Below are positions 24,693 to 32,489 of a stretch of DNA of 64,000 nt, piece by piece (positions within the stretch are counted from its first letter, which is position 1; each line of letters opens with the position of its first letter). The notes beneath the pieces were generated by a model. That model did no database searches, was not told the DNA's origin, and saw only the letters and a program-made list of their open reading frames with translations. The position numbers and the translations under genes are program-made. The stretch comes from Amycolatopsis saalfeldensis (GTDB taxonomy: Bacteria > Actinomycetota > Actinomycetes > Mycobacteriales > Pseudonocardiaceae): contig NZ_FOEF01000028.1 in assembly GCF_900110575.1 (NCBI RefSeq), positions 1 through 64,000 on the forward strand, read 5' to 3'.

Positions 24693-25238
24693 ATGCCGGT
24701 GTTCGACACCAACGTGCCCGTATCCGGGTGGACACTGATCGCCCTCGCCGCCGGCACGGCGATCAGCGCCGTCCTCGCCCGGTCGCTGGCCCGGCGCACC
24801 GGATGGCCGCCGCGCGGCGTCCTCATCACCCTCCTGCTGCTGTCCGCGACGCTCGCGCTGACCCTGAAGCCCGGCAACGAGCGCCATGCGAACGGTCTGC
24901 ACGCGTGCATTCCCGAAGACCCGCCGGGCCTGGTGGACAACCTGCTGTTCACCGGCGGCGGAGTGGCCGGCAACGTCCTCAACTTCGCGCTCCTGCTGCC
25001 ACTGACCGCTGCCGCCGCGCTCACCTGCAGGCGGACCGGACCGGCGATCGCGCTGGCTCTCGCGACGCCGACGCTGATCGAGTTGACGCAGTCGCAGATC
25101 CCTGGCAGATACTGCAGCCTGTCGGACTGGCTCACCAACGCCGCGGGCGGACTCGCAGGCACCCTCGCCGGATACCTGATCCTCCGGCGCTCGAACGTCA
25201 AGCACCAAACCGGCGCCCGGCGAACACCGCGCCGATGA
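24693..25238 (+). CDS. VanZ-family membrane protein
   Basis: 181 residues, ATG at 24693 behind GAGGAG, five predicted helices. The VanZ core is present: a NLLFTGGGVAGNVLNF segment and IELTQSQIPGRYCSLSDWLTNAAGGLAGT, matching IE..Q......R..s..D...N..Ga..G. VanZ proteins give low-level teicoplanin resistance in the vanA system, and a general role in envelope lipids is suspected. It is the second Van-named envelope gene under an ACTA-type dyad (the other is vanW-like). Its 3' end overlaps the following minus-strand gene by 41 bp. Confidence 0.78.
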   Translation: MPVFDTNVPVSGWTLIALAAGTAISAVLARSLARRTGWPPRGVLITLLLLSATLALTLKPGNERHANGLHACIPEDPPGLVDNLLFTGGGVAGNVLNFALLLPLTAAAALTCRRTGPAIALALATPTLIELTQSQIPGRYCSLSDWLTNAAGGLAGTLAGYLILRRSNVKHQTGARRTPRR

Positions 25239-25515
25239 GGAACAGCACACCGGCCATCGGCCAGCCGATCAGCAAGTCCTGCAACCCCGTCGTCGGAAGC
25301 AGCGAAAACTTGCCGAGATGCGCTCCGATATGGACGACCGCCATGACGACCGCGACACCTATGAGCACGAATCCGAACGCGCGGACAACGAGCCACTTCC
25401 GGTAGCCGGCAACATAACCCGGCTTCTGTGGTCGGAGCGTGGCACGGCGCGCGCCGGCCTCGGCCGCACGTTCCCGTGTGCGGCGATCCCGCCCCCTTGC
25501 CGACACCTTGGGCAT
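25198..25515 (-). CDS. Small two-helix membrane protein, unknown
   Basis: 105 residues, ATG at 25515 with a strong GAGGAG upstream on the minus strand. A very basic N-terminus (about 45 residues, ten or more Arg/Lys) is followed by helices FGFVLIGVAVVMAVVHIGAHL and IGWPMAGVLFLIGAVFAG. I do not recognise a family. Two operator-like dyads lie in its promoter (25547-25566 and 25595-25609), the densest such arrangement in the window. It should therefore be a tightly controlled member of the regulon. Confidence 0.6.
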   Translation of the reverse strand: MPKVSARGRDRRTRERAAEAGARRATLRPQKPGYVAGYRKWLVVRAFGFVLIGVAVVMAVVHIGAHLGKFSLLPTTGLQDLLIGWPMAGVLFLIGAVFAGRRFGA

Positions 25516-25546
25516 TCCGACCAGCTCCTCTGCAGTCCGCCACGTC

Positions 25547-25566
25547 TACTACATGCGATCGTAGTA
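25547..25566. promoter_or_regulatory. TACTAC-N8-GTAGTA dyad (putative BlaI-type operator)
   Basis: A perfect 6-bp inverted repeat with an 8-base centre ending GATC. It also contains two overlapping one-mismatch forms of the 15-bp element (ACTA-N7-TCGT from 25548; ACAT-N7-TAGT from 25551). It lies 31 bp before the start of the small minus-strand membrane gene. Confidence 0.6.
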
Positions 25567-25594
25567 CGACGATGGATGCTGGTTGCCACTATCT

Positions 25595-25609
25595 ACTATT
25601 TCACCTAGT
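25595..25609. promoter_or_regulatory. ACTA-N7-TAGT dyad (putative BlaI-type operator), exact
   Basis: ACTA at 25595-25598, TAGT at 25606-25609. It lies 48 bp from the previous dyad (start to start) and 79 bp before the minus-strand start at 25515. Its right edge is seven bases from the merR stop codon. The sequence closely resembles the dyad at 1563 (both ACTATTT..CCTAGT). Confidence 0.65.
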
Positions 25610-25616
25610 ATTTCGG

Positions 25617-26144
25617 CTAGGTCGCGCGGCACACGGAAGAATCCTCCGCGCGGCCGCGTCGGCCCCCTCCCCTCGGACGGCGCGCCATCACGGATGCGGG
25701 CCTCCTTCCCCCGAGGCCCGCATCCGTTTCCGCCACCGTGCCGGTTTCCGCCATCGCGAGTCGATCGGTCATCACAGCACGGAAGTCCTCGCACTGCGTG
25801 AAGTCCTCGTGATCACACTCCAGCGCGCACTCGATCAACCTCAATGACGCCTGCATCTCGGCTATCCGGCGCGCGAGCGTTGCCTGCTGGCGTCGGAGGA
25901 CATCCCGGCGCGCCCCCACGTCCTTCGTCGCGATCATCCGCCCGATCTCCTCGAGGCCGAGTCCGGCCTCCTTCGCCCGCAGGATCACCGCGATCCGGTA
26001 CACATCGTCCGGCCCGTATCGCCGCTGCCGCCCCTCGGCCCGCGACGGGGCCAGCAGCCCGACGGATTCCCAGTGGCGGAGGACGTTCGCCGGCAGGCCG
26101 AAGCGACCCGCGACCTCGCCGATGGCCTGAGCAGTTGACTTCAT
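25617..26144 (-). CDS. MerR-family transcriptional regulator
   Basis: 175 residues from the ATG at 26144, within a dyad; starts further upstream are possible. The winged helix-turn-helix (IGEVAGRFGLPANVLRHWESVGLLAP, RRYGPDDVYRI) is at about residues 8-60. A coiled coil follows, then the segment IECALECDHEDFTQCEDF with three Cys and one His at about 115-132, which could bind metal or sense thiol stress. The C-terminal 40 residues are Arg/Gly-rich and disordered. It is divergent from a methyltransferase gene, the usual layout for a MerR protein and its target. Confidence 0.82.
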   Translation of the reverse strand: MKSTAQAIGEVAGRFGLPANVLRHWESVGLLAPSRAEGRQRRYGPDDVYRIAVILRAKEAGLGLEEIGRMIATKDVGARRDVLRRQQATLARRIAEMQASLRLIECALECDHEDFTQCEDFRAVMTDRLAMAETGTVAETDAGLGGRRPASVMARRPRGGGRRGRAEDSSVCRAT

Positions 26145-26158
26145 CCTGACATTAAGTC
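26137..26158. promoter_or_regulatory. GACTT-N12-AAGTC dyad between merR and methyltransferase
   Basis: GACTT at 26137-26141 and AAGTC at 26154-26158. It overlaps the merR start codon (26142-26144) and ends five bases before the methyltransferase ATG. The spacing is typical of MerR operators placed inside an over-long promoter spacer. It suggests autoregulation plus control of the divergent gene, possibly from leaderless transcripts. Confidence 0.45.
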
Positions 26159-26163
26159 GCACC

Positions 26164-26943
26164 ATGGCGCTCATGTCCACGAACGCCCTGGAAACCGAAA
26201 CCCTTGTCGCGCTGCTTGAAAAGGCGGACTCGCTGCCTGGCGCCCCGGAGCTGCGAGCACGAAGCTACGACCTGCTGGACGTCCAGCCAGGGTCCACAGT
26301 CGCCGACGTCGGCTGCGGCGGCGGCCGTGCCGTCGCCGAAATGACCGCCCGCGGGGGCGCCGCGATCGGTGTCGACGTGAACGAGCACATGATCACAGCA
26401 GCGCGACGAAACCATCCCAAGCTCGAGTTCCGCCAAGGCACCGCGTGCCACCTGCCGATCAGCGACGCCAGCGTGCATGGATATCGAGCAGACAAGGTAT
26501 TCCACGAGATCGCCGACCCGGTGCAGGCACTCGGCGATGCTCGGCGCGTGCTGATCCCCCGCGGCCGAATCGTCCTCATCGGGCAGGACTGGGACGCGGT
26601 CGTGATCGATTCCGACGATCCGGTACTCACGCGCACCCTGGTCCAGGCGCGCGCAGACACGGTTCCGAGCCCGCGCGCCGCCCGGGCATACCGGTCCCTG
26701 CTGCTCGACGCGGGATTCCTCGACGTCGCCGTCGAGGCACACACAGCAGTCTTCACGGATGCGGCGATGTTCCCCATGCTCACCGGGATCGCGCACGCCG
26801 CCCGGACGACCGGTGCGGTGGCCGAGCACGCAGCCGAGGATTGGCTCTCCGAGCAGGAGCAGCGGGCGACGACCGGGCGACTGTTCATCGCACTCCCGCT
26901 GTTCGTCGCAGCGGCGCGCACACCCCTTGCCAGATACCCATAG
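26164..26943 (+). CDS. SAM-dependent methyltransferase (UbiE-like)
   Basis: 259 residues from ATG at 26164 (ATG 26173 also possible). The SAM motif VADVGCGGGRAVAEM is near residue 46. The acidic loop is GVDVNEHM, then a GTACHLPISDASVHGYRAD segment and a motif III-like RVLIPRGRIVLIGQDWD. The C-terminal 100 residues contact the unknown substrate. It is divergent from merR across a shared dyad, so it is probably the regulator's target. Its stop codon (26941-26943) lies inside a CsoR-like dyad that serves the next gene. Confidence 0.78.
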   Translation: MALMSTNALETETLVALLEKADSLPGAPELRARSYDLLDVQPGSTVADVGCGGGRAVAEMTARGGAAIGVDVNEHMITAARRNHPKLEFRQGTACHLPISDASVHGYRADKVFHEIADPVQALGDARRVLIPRGRIVLIGQDWDAVVIDSDDPVLTRTLVQARADTVPSPRAARAYRSLLLDAGFLDVAVEAHTAVFTDAAMFPMLTGIAHAARTTGAVAEHAAEDWLSEQEQRATTGRLFIALPLFVAAARTPLARYP

Positions 26944-26950
26944 GGGGTAT
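26934..26950. promoter_or_regulatory. CsoR-like dyad (ATACCC-N5-GGGTAT)
   Basis: ATACCC at 26934-26939 and GGGTAT at 26945-26950, a perfect 6-bp inverted repeat with a G-rich centre. It is related to the dyad at 2803-2819 (14 of 17 on the complement). It lies 41 bp before the membrane protein at 26992. Copper-responsive CsoR repressors bind such sequences; the regulator is not in the window. Confidence 0.55.
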
Positions 26951-26991
26951 ATCTTCGTCTCCAGCCCAGCCGCGGGCATTCGAGGAGTCTC

Positions 26992-28068
26992 ATGATCACG
27001 CATCGACACGCCCCCGCCCTCGACGGACAGACCTCCGCCACGGGCCGCGCCCTCAGCACACGCCGGGAGGATCTCGGCGCCGCGCTGCTAGGACTGTGGC
27101 TCGTCATCGCGGTGTTCCTTGACGGCCGGGCGCACTGGCTCGGGCTCCCCGACTCCTTCTTCACCCCGTGGCACGGGCTGCTCTACGGCGGTCTGCTGGC
27201 GCTCGGCGCGTGGCTTCTCGCAATGGGCTGGCGGCGCCGCGGTACGGTGTCGGGCCGGCGTACGGTCTTCAACCCTCCGCCAGGGTTCGGCTGGCCCCTG
27301 ACAGGAGCGGGAATCTTCGCCGCGGGCGGGGTGGCCGACCTCGCCTGGCATCAGGTCTTCGGGATCGAAGCCGGGATCGACGCACTGCTCAGCCCATCCC
27401 ACCTGATGCTGTTCGTCGGAGCCGGTTTCCTGCTGTCCGGTCCAGTCCTGGCTGCCCGCGAGAAAGGGACCGGCGCCTCGACGCTGCCCGTTACGTTGGC
27501 AGTGCTCGCTTTGTCGGCCGTCGCCGCGTTCGCGTTGAGTTTCCTCTCCGGGTTCTTCACCGACGCCGCCACCTACGCGGTCGGGCACTTCCCGGAAGGC
27601 ACGCCGGCCCACATCGCGGCCGAGACCAGGGCGGAGGCCGGGCTCGGCAGCTACGTCGTGACTTCTGTGGTCCTCGTCGTCCCGCTGGCTTACCTGGTCC
27701 GGAACTGGCGGATCCCGTTCGGAGTCGTCGCGGGTTACGTCACCGCGCATGCCGCGCTCGCATCCACGCTGGTCAATTTCGGTTTCACTGGCGCACGGAT
27801 CGTCCTAGCGGCCGCCGTCGCCGGCGTCCTCGCGGACATCGTCCTCTCCGGCGCGCGCCGAGCCGGAATCTCCGCACGCGCCCAGTCGCTGGTCACCGCA
27901 GCACTGGTGCCGGTGCTGTTGTGGTCGTCGGTCCTGTCCACCGTCCAGCTGACCTATGGCGTGCAGTGGTCGGCCGAACTAGTCGGAGGAGTGGTAGTGG
28001 TCTCGGCGCTATTGGCCCTCCTCGTCGTTCTGTTGAGCCAGAACGGGAGGAACCAGGCGGCGCGTTAA
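26992..28068 (+). CDS. Polytopic membrane protein with conserved-looking His motifs, unknown
   Basis: 358 residues, ATG at 26992 behind GAGGAG, nine or ten predicted helices. No family is recognised. Histidines sit at helix edges next to aromatic residues: DGRAHWLGLPDSFFTPWHGLLYGG near 40-65, ADLAWHQVFGIEAG near 118, and LLSPSHLMLFVG near 138. A loop with AVGHFPEGTPAHIAAE lies near 200. This pattern suggests metal or heme ligation in the membrane. The CsoR-like dyad in the promoter and the copper neighbourhood make a copper-handling protein plausible (inference). Its stop overlaps that of the next gene, which is on the minus strand. Confidence 0.65.
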   Translation: MITHRHAPALDGQTSATGRALSTRREDLGAALLGLWLVIAVFLDGRAHWLGLPDSFFTPWHGLLYGGLLALGAWLLAMGWRRRGTVSGRRTVFNPPPGFGWPLTGAGIFAAGGVADLAWHQVFGIEAGIDALLSPSHLMLFVGAGFLLSGPVLAAREKGTGASTLPVTLAVLALSAVAAFALSFLSGFFTDAATYAVGHFPEGTPAHIAAETRAEAGLGSYVVTSVVLVVPLAYLVRNWRIPFGVVAGYVTAHAALASTLVNFGFTGARIVLAAAVAGVLADIVLSGARRAGISARAQSLVTAALVPVLLWSSVLSTVQLTYGVQWSAELVGGVVVVSALLALLVVLLSQNGRNQAAR

Positions 28069-28520
28069 CCGCTCTTCATCGCGCAGCCCCCATCGGACGG
28101 AGCATCGACGGAAACCCGGGCCACGGCTCCTGCCGCGATCGTCACCTGGGTTCCGCAAATGCCCACCGCGCGACCGAGGTCCGCCTCGGTCGCGCCCTGG
28201 CAGGATCCGCTCACACACGAACGGAGCCAGGTGACCACGCGGTAGCGCGCCGCGGCGAGCGGTGCAGAGAGTTCCGCGGGAGACGTCCGGAGCTGCCGCT
28301 CGAGAACCGATCGCCCGGCGTCGTCTTCCACCCGGAGGTAGCGGACTGTGCGAGCACCTCGATCCGCAGGTTCCCGGACGACGACGTCGAGGGTTCCGGA
28401 CGGGCCCCTCACCACCGACGGACGGTGCGACGGAACGGAATCGCCCGGCGCAGCGCCCGTGGCACACCCTGCCATCAGCACCGCGCCGCCCAGGAAGACA
28501 GCCATCGCCGACCACCTCAT
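28065..28520 (-). CDS. Small lipoprotein, Cys-containing, unknown
   Basis: 151 residues, ATG at 28520 behind a strong GAGGAGG. The signal peptide ends with lipobox LMAGC (Cys19). The mature part looks like a beta-sandwich (TLDVVVREP, RYLRVEDDAG, ARYRVVTWLRSC) with five further Cys (SCVSGSC, GICG, GGCAMKSG) that could form disulfides or a metal site. The family is not recognised. It converges on the 26992 gene with a four-base overlap. Confidence 0.65.
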   Translation of the reverse strand: MRWSAMAVFLGGAVLMAGCATGAAPGDSVPSHRPSVVRGPSGTLDVVVREPADRGARTVRYLRVEDDAGRSVLERQLRTSPAELSAPLAAARYRVVTWLRSCVSGSCQGATEADLGRAVGICGTQVTIAAGAVARVSVDAPSDGGCAMKSG

Positions 28521-28586
28521 GAAAACCTCCTCGGGAGCTGGACGCAGGCCGGACCGGTAGATCCCGGCCCGGCCGGCGCGACGTCG

Positions 28587-29258
28587 TCAGTCCTTCCAGA
28601 GAACCGAGGTGACGACACCCCCTGCTACGATCTTCGATGCCCGACTGTCTGATCCGGCGGCCACCGCCGAGCTGTCCCCGTGGTTGTAGATGGACAGGAG
28701 TTCGCTGTAGTCGTGCGAATTGGGCGAGACATAAGCCGGATCGCTCTGCCCCGCGTAGTCCATGCATGAGCCCGCATTGGTGAACTGGTGGTCCAGTCCG
28801 AAGTCGTGCCCGACTTCCTGGCACGTCACGTGCTGCTTCGCGTAGCTGCCCATCGAATAGGAATCGTTGACCTTGGTCGTGCCCCAGGCGATGTGCGTTC
28901 CGCTGGACAGGTCGATCTCGGCGACACCCAGCCAGCCCGTGTCACCGTAGGTGTAGTTGCACACGCGCACCTTCCCGGACGCTGCCGGGCAGCTTTGCCG
29001 AGTGGTCGCGCTGCTGTCGCTTGTGGACAATGCGTTCTCGAACACCGGCGATCGGTTCCAGTCGGTGTTCGCCTTGCTCAGGTTGGCATCCCACGATGAG
29101 GTGACGCTGTCGAGAATCGTCAATCGCAGGGTTGAGTACGTGGACGTGCGCGCCCAGTGGTATCCGTTCCAGCTGTTACTCGCCGATGCTTCCGACGTCG
29201 AGGCCGCGAGTGCGGCGACCGCGAACGACGTGAGGAGAAGCAGCCGCCATTTGCGCAT
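28587..29258 (-). CDS. Secreted matrixin-like metalloprotease with QExxH variant
   Basis: 223 residues, ATG at 29258. A Sec signal peptide (RKWRLLLLTSFAVAALA) is cleaved near SASA-SN. The zinc motif reads CQEVGHDFGLDHQ, so the metzincin HExxHxxGxxH has Gln in place of the first His. NAGSCMDYAG follows, resembling the Met-turn. Extracellular actinomycete proteins of this kind carry the same variant, so it is probably a family trait and not decay. The activity of the Gln form is uncertain. The promoter region shared with the lpqS-like gene has two operator-like dyads. Confidence 0.78.
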   Translation of the reverse strand: MRKWRLLLLTSFAVAALAASTSEASASNSWNGYHWARTSTYSTLRLTILDSVTSSWDANLSKANTDWNRSPVFENALSTSDSSATTRQSCPAASGKVRVCNYTYGDTGWLGVAEIDLSSGTHIAWGTTKVNDSYSMGSYAKQHVTCQEVGHDFGLDHQFTNAGSCMDYAGQSDPAYVSPNSHDYSELLSIYNHGDSSAVAAGSDSRASKIVAGGVVTSVLWKD

Positions 29259-29379
29259 GGCAAACTCCTTGTTTCCGGTGGGGACCCGTCCGGGATCGCG
29301 GGCGGTACGAGGACGTTAACCCGGTGAGATCCGTTGCCCCAGCGACGAAAGTCGCGATCTTCCGAATTACTACTTCTCT

Positions 29380-29394
29380 ACTTCGTAGGTTAGT
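29380..29394. promoter_or_regulatory. ACTT-N7-TAGT dyad (putative BlaI-type operator), one mismatch
   Basis: ACTT at 29380-29383 and TAGT at 29391-29394, flanked by CT and AG so the outer arms CTACT/TAGTAG are nearly symmetric. It is 121 bp from the metalloprotease start. Confidence 0.5.
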
Positions 29395-29464
29395 AGAGGT
29401 GGGTCCCGGTAGCCGGAACACGTTGCGCCAACCAGTCCCGTCCGATCGTCGCGCGGGAGCGACA

Positions 29465-29479
29465 ACTACGTTCAGTAGT
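29465..29479. promoter_or_regulatory. ACTA-N7-TAGT dyad (putative BlaI-type operator), exact
   Basis: ACTA at 29465-29468, TAGT at 29476-29479. It lies 94 bp before the lpqS-like gene and downstream of the other dyad, so each of the divergent genes may have its own operator. Confidence 0.62.
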
Positions 29480-29573
29480 AAACTAATCAATCGAGTGAAT
29501 CACCTTTGTGGCAAGGCGATCCGGCCCCTGAGCCTGGCGAGAGCAAGATCATCACTGATACGGTCCGCGGACT

Positions 29574-29969
29574 GTGAGGGGTTCCAGCACGAGGCGTAGC
29601 ACCGGCCGGCACGTCCTGATCGTGTGCGCGGCATTGCTCGGATTCCTGACTCTGCACCTCGGTCCTTGCTGCACGACCGAGCACGCGGAGCACGACAACC
29701 GTGCGGTCGCGACAGCTTCGGCGACCTCGCCCGACCACGGCTGCGCACCCGGGCACGACCACCGTTCGCACGGTGTCGCCGACACGGTCTGCCGGACACC
29801 GCGCAGCACTCCCAAGGTCGGCTGGCTGGCGGCACTCGCCGCGGCGGCCATGATCTGGGCAAGGCAGGAAATCCGCCTGGCACCGCGAAACGGCACTCGG
29901 CGACCGCGCCCGCCAAGAGTCCGGCCCGGGCCAGCCCTCTTGATCGAGCTCTGCATCTCGCGCACGTGA
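29574..29969 (+). CDS. LpqS/DUF6153-like His-rich envelope protein
   Basis: 131 residues from GTG at 29574 (no clear ribosome site; GTG at 29622 is possible). An N-terminal hydrophobic segment ([18 protein letters not shown]) leads to PCC and a His/Asp/Cys-rich stretch ([22 protein letters not shown]) that should bind metal. A second helix and a basic tail end in [10 protein letters not shown]. The 32490 protein ends in a similar way (LTSLCVLRT). Size, composition and the next two genes (cysK2-like, MFS) match lpqS (Rv0847) of the copper-induced M. tuberculosis operon. Assignment rests on context and composition. Confidence 0.6.
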   Translation: MRGSSTRRSTGRHVLIVCAALLGFLTLHLGPCCTTEHAEHDNRAVATASATSPDHGCAPGHDHRSHGVADTVCRTPRSTPKVGWLAALAAAAMIWARQEIRLAPRNGTRRPRPPRVRPGPALLIELCISRT

Positions 29970-30030
29970 TGGGCCGGGATCGCCCCGCCGCCGGCCGCTG
30001 CTTCCCATGCACTTACCGAAAGAGAACTCG

Positions 30031-31149
30031 ATGAGGACCACCCTGCCCGCCACGCTCGCCATGGCCAGCTCTCCCCCGCAGCTGCTCACTGCCGCGGCGC
30101 GCTGCCACAACCCGGCCCGCGCGGTCGGCAACACCCCAGTGCTGTGGGTCGATCAGCCCTCAGCCACCGATGGCCGCGGATTCTGGGCGAAGCTCGAAGG
30201 ATTCAACCCCGGCGGCATGAAAGACCGGCCCGCACTGCACATGGTCGAGCAGGCCCGCGTCCGGGGCGAGCTGGCCCCGGGCGCGCCCATCGTCGAATCG
30301 ACCAGCGGCACGCTCGGACTGGGACTCGCGCTGGCCGGCATCGTCCACGGCCATCCGGTGACCGTGGTGACCGATCCCGGGCTGGAGCCGATCGTGCACC
30401 GGATGCTGAGGGCCTACGGAGCGCGCGTCGACCTCGTCACCGAGCCGCACCCGACCGGCGGCTGGCAGGAGGCACGCCGCGAACGGGTCCGGCAGCTTCT
30501 CGCCGAGCTGCCCGGCGCTTACTGCCCGGACCAATACCACAACCCGGACAACGTCGCGGCCTACGCCCCGCTCGCCCTCGAGCTCGTCGCCCAGCTGGGC
30601 CGGGTCGACGTGCTCGTCTGCTCGGTCGGCACCGGCGGCCACTCGGCCGGCGTCTCGCGGGCTCTGCGCGACTACTTCCCGCACCTCAAGGTCGTCGGCG
30701 TGGACACGGTCGGCTCCACCATCTTCGGCCAGCCGGCGGCACCGCGGCTCATGCGCGGGCTCGGCTCCAGCATCTACCCGCGCAACGTCGACTACGCCGG
30801 TTTCGACGAGGTCCACTGGGTCTCCCCCGCCGAGGCAGTCTGGGCGTGCCGCCGGCTCGCCGCATCCCACCACGCCACCGGCGGTTGGAGCGTTGGCGCG
30901 GTCGCGGTCGTCGCCGGGTGGCTGGCCCGCACCGAACCAGCCGATGCTCGGATCGCCGCGGTGTTCCCGGACGGACCGTATCGGTACTTCGACACTGTCT
31001 ACAACGACGACTACTGCAGGCAGCACGAGCTCCTCGACACGCCACCTGCCGCGGAGCCGGACCGCATCGCCACTCCCGCCGAGCAGGTCGTGCGGCGCTG
31101 GACCCGGTGCACACAGGTCGTCGACCCGACCCCGGCGGTGGTCCGGTGA
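30031..31149 (+). CDS. cysK2: CysK2-type PLP-dependent cysteine synthase homologue
   Basis: 372 residues from ATG at 30031 (AAAGAGAA upstream); an ATG at 30007 is less likely. Fold-type II PLP enzyme: the Schiff-base Lys is in [13 protein letters not shown], the substrate loop is STSGTLG, and the phosphate-binding loop is [10 protein letters not shown]. It is longer than CysK (about 310) because of a C-terminal extension. M. tuberculosis CysK2 makes S-sulfocysteine from O-phosphoserine and thiosulfate and belongs to a copper-induced operon with lpqS and an MFS gene, the same order as here. The exact substrate cannot be read from the sequence. The GTGA overlap with the next gene shows coupling. 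Confidence 0.72.
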   Translation: MRTTLPATLAMASSPPQLLTAAARCHNPARAVGNTPVLWVDQPSATDGRGFWAKLEGFNPGGMKDRPALHMVEQARVRGELAPGAPIVESTSGTLGLGLALAGIVHGHPVTVVTDPGLEPIVHRMLRAYGARVDLVTEPHPTGGWQEARRERVRQLLAELPGAYCPDQYHNPDNVAAYAPLALELVAQLGRVDVLVCSVGTGGHSAGVSRALRDYFPHLKVVGVDTVGSTIFGQPAAPRLMRGLGSSIYPRNVDYAGFDEVHWVSPAEAVWACRRLAASHHATGGWSVGAVAVVAGWLARTEPADARIAAVFPDGPYRYFDTVYNDDYCRQHELLDTPPAAEPDRIATPAEQVVRRWTRCTQVVDPTPAVVR

Positions 31150-32393
31150 CCTCGCTCATCACCCGGTACCGGTCCTTCGACCGGCCCGCCCGGCTGTTGA
31201 TGCTCAACCAGCTCACCATCAACCTCGGCTTCTACATGCTGATGCCGTACCTGGCCTCCCATCTGTCGGCGGACCTCGCGCTGGCCGGCTGGGCGGTCGG
31301 GCTCGTGATGGGCGTGCGGAACTTCTCGCAGCAGGGCATGTTCCTCATCGGCGGCACGCTGGCCGACCGGCTGGGCTACAAACCCCTCATCATCGCGGGC
31401 TGTGCGCTGCGCACGGGCGGATTCGCCCTGCTGGGCCTGGTCGATTCGGTACCGGCGCTGATCATCGCCTCGGCCGCCACCGGGTTCGCCGGCGCACTGT
31501 TCAACCCGGCCGTACGCGCCTACCTGGCCGCGGACGCGGGCGAACGGCGGGTCGAGGCGTTCGCCCTGTTCAACGTCTTCTACCAGACCGGCATCCTGCT
31601 GGGCCCAGTCGTCGGGCTCGTCCTGACCAGCGTCGCGTTCAAGCTCACCTGCCTGACCGCCGCCGCGGTCTTCGCGGTGCTCACCGTGCTGCAGATCCGC
31701 GCGCTGCCGGCGCACTCGGCGGAGCACCCCGCGGGACCGCGCTCGATCCGGCAGGACTGGGCAGGGGTATTCCGGAACCGTTCGTTCGTGCTGTTCTCGC
31801 TCGCCATGATCGGCTCGTACGTGCTGTCGTTCCAGGTGTATCTCGCGCTTCCCTTGGAGGCGCGCCGGGTCGCCGGGCCCGGCTTCTCCGGCACGGCGCT
31901 GGTCGCGATCATGTTCGGACTGTCCGGGGCCCTCGCGATCGCCGGGCAGCTGCGGATCACCGCCTGGTGCCGGGGGCGATGGAATCAGGGCCGCTGCCTG
32001 GCCACTGGTCTGCTGCTCATGGCCGCGGCGTTCCTGCCGCCCGCGCTGACCACAGGCATCAACGGGGGCCCCGCCGCCCTGACGTGGCTCCCGCTGATCC
32101 TGTCCGCCGCGCTGCTGGCCCTGGGCACCCTGGTGGTGTTCCCGTTCGAAATGGACACCATCGTCGCGCTCTCCGGCAACCGGCTCGTCGCCACCCACTA
32201 CGGCCTGTACAACACGGTGGTGGGAGTCGGGATCCTGCTCGGCAACCTCTTCACCGGGACAGTGCTGGACCTGGCAAGGGGAGCAGGAGTGCCCGCTGCG
32301 CCTTGGGTGATACTGGCCCTTCTGGGCGCGGCCTGCGCCTGGTGCGTCCGCGCTCTCGGCGCGGCCGACCGGTTGGCGCCGGTAGTGGGCTGA
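31146..32393 (+). CDS. MFS transporter (Rv0849-like)
   Basis: 415 residues, GTG at 31146 overlapping the cysK2 stop, 12 helices. The MFS loop 2-3 motif reads [14 protein letters not shown]. The helix 4-5 region [20 protein letters not shown] is typical of drug/metabolite exporters. It is coupled to cysK2, so it may export the CysK2 product or take up its substrate. The arrangement parallels Rv0848-Rv0849 of M. tuberculosis. The transported compound is unknown. Confidence 0.78.
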   Translation: MTSLITRYRSFDRPARLLMLNQLTINLGFYMLMPYLASHLSADLALAGWAVGLVMGVRNFSQQGMFLIGGTLADRLGYKPLIIAGCALRTGGFALLGLVDSVPALIIASAATGFAGALFNPAVRAYLAADAGERRVEAFALFNVFYQTGILLGPVVGLVLTSVAFKLTCLTAAAVFAVLTVLQIRALPAHSAEHPAGPRSIRQDWAGVFRNRSFVLFSLAMIGSYVLSFQVYLALPLEARRVAGPGFSGTALVAIMFGLSGALAIAGQLRITAWCRGRWNQGRCLATGLLLMAAAFLPPALTTGINGGPAALTWLPLILSAALLALGTLVVFPFEMDTIVALSGNRLVATHYGLYNTVVGVGILLGNLFTGTVLDLARGAGVPAAPWVILALLGAACAWCVRALGAADRLAPVVG

Positions 32394-32489
32394 CGCCCGG
32401 GCCGTCGACTACCCGGTTTCGTACTCCGTGACGTAGCACGCGGATGGGCTCGGCACCGCCGACGGACCGGCGTTGAGTACGGTTGGTGC

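Larger units (their letters stand above)
29259..29573. other. Divergent promoter region
   Basis: About 315 bases between two divergent genes. It contains the dyads at 29380-29394 and 29465-29479 and several more loose ACTAC/TAGTA half-sites (for example ACTAC at 29369-29373). No ORF with a ribosome site is seen in it. Confidence 0.55.
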
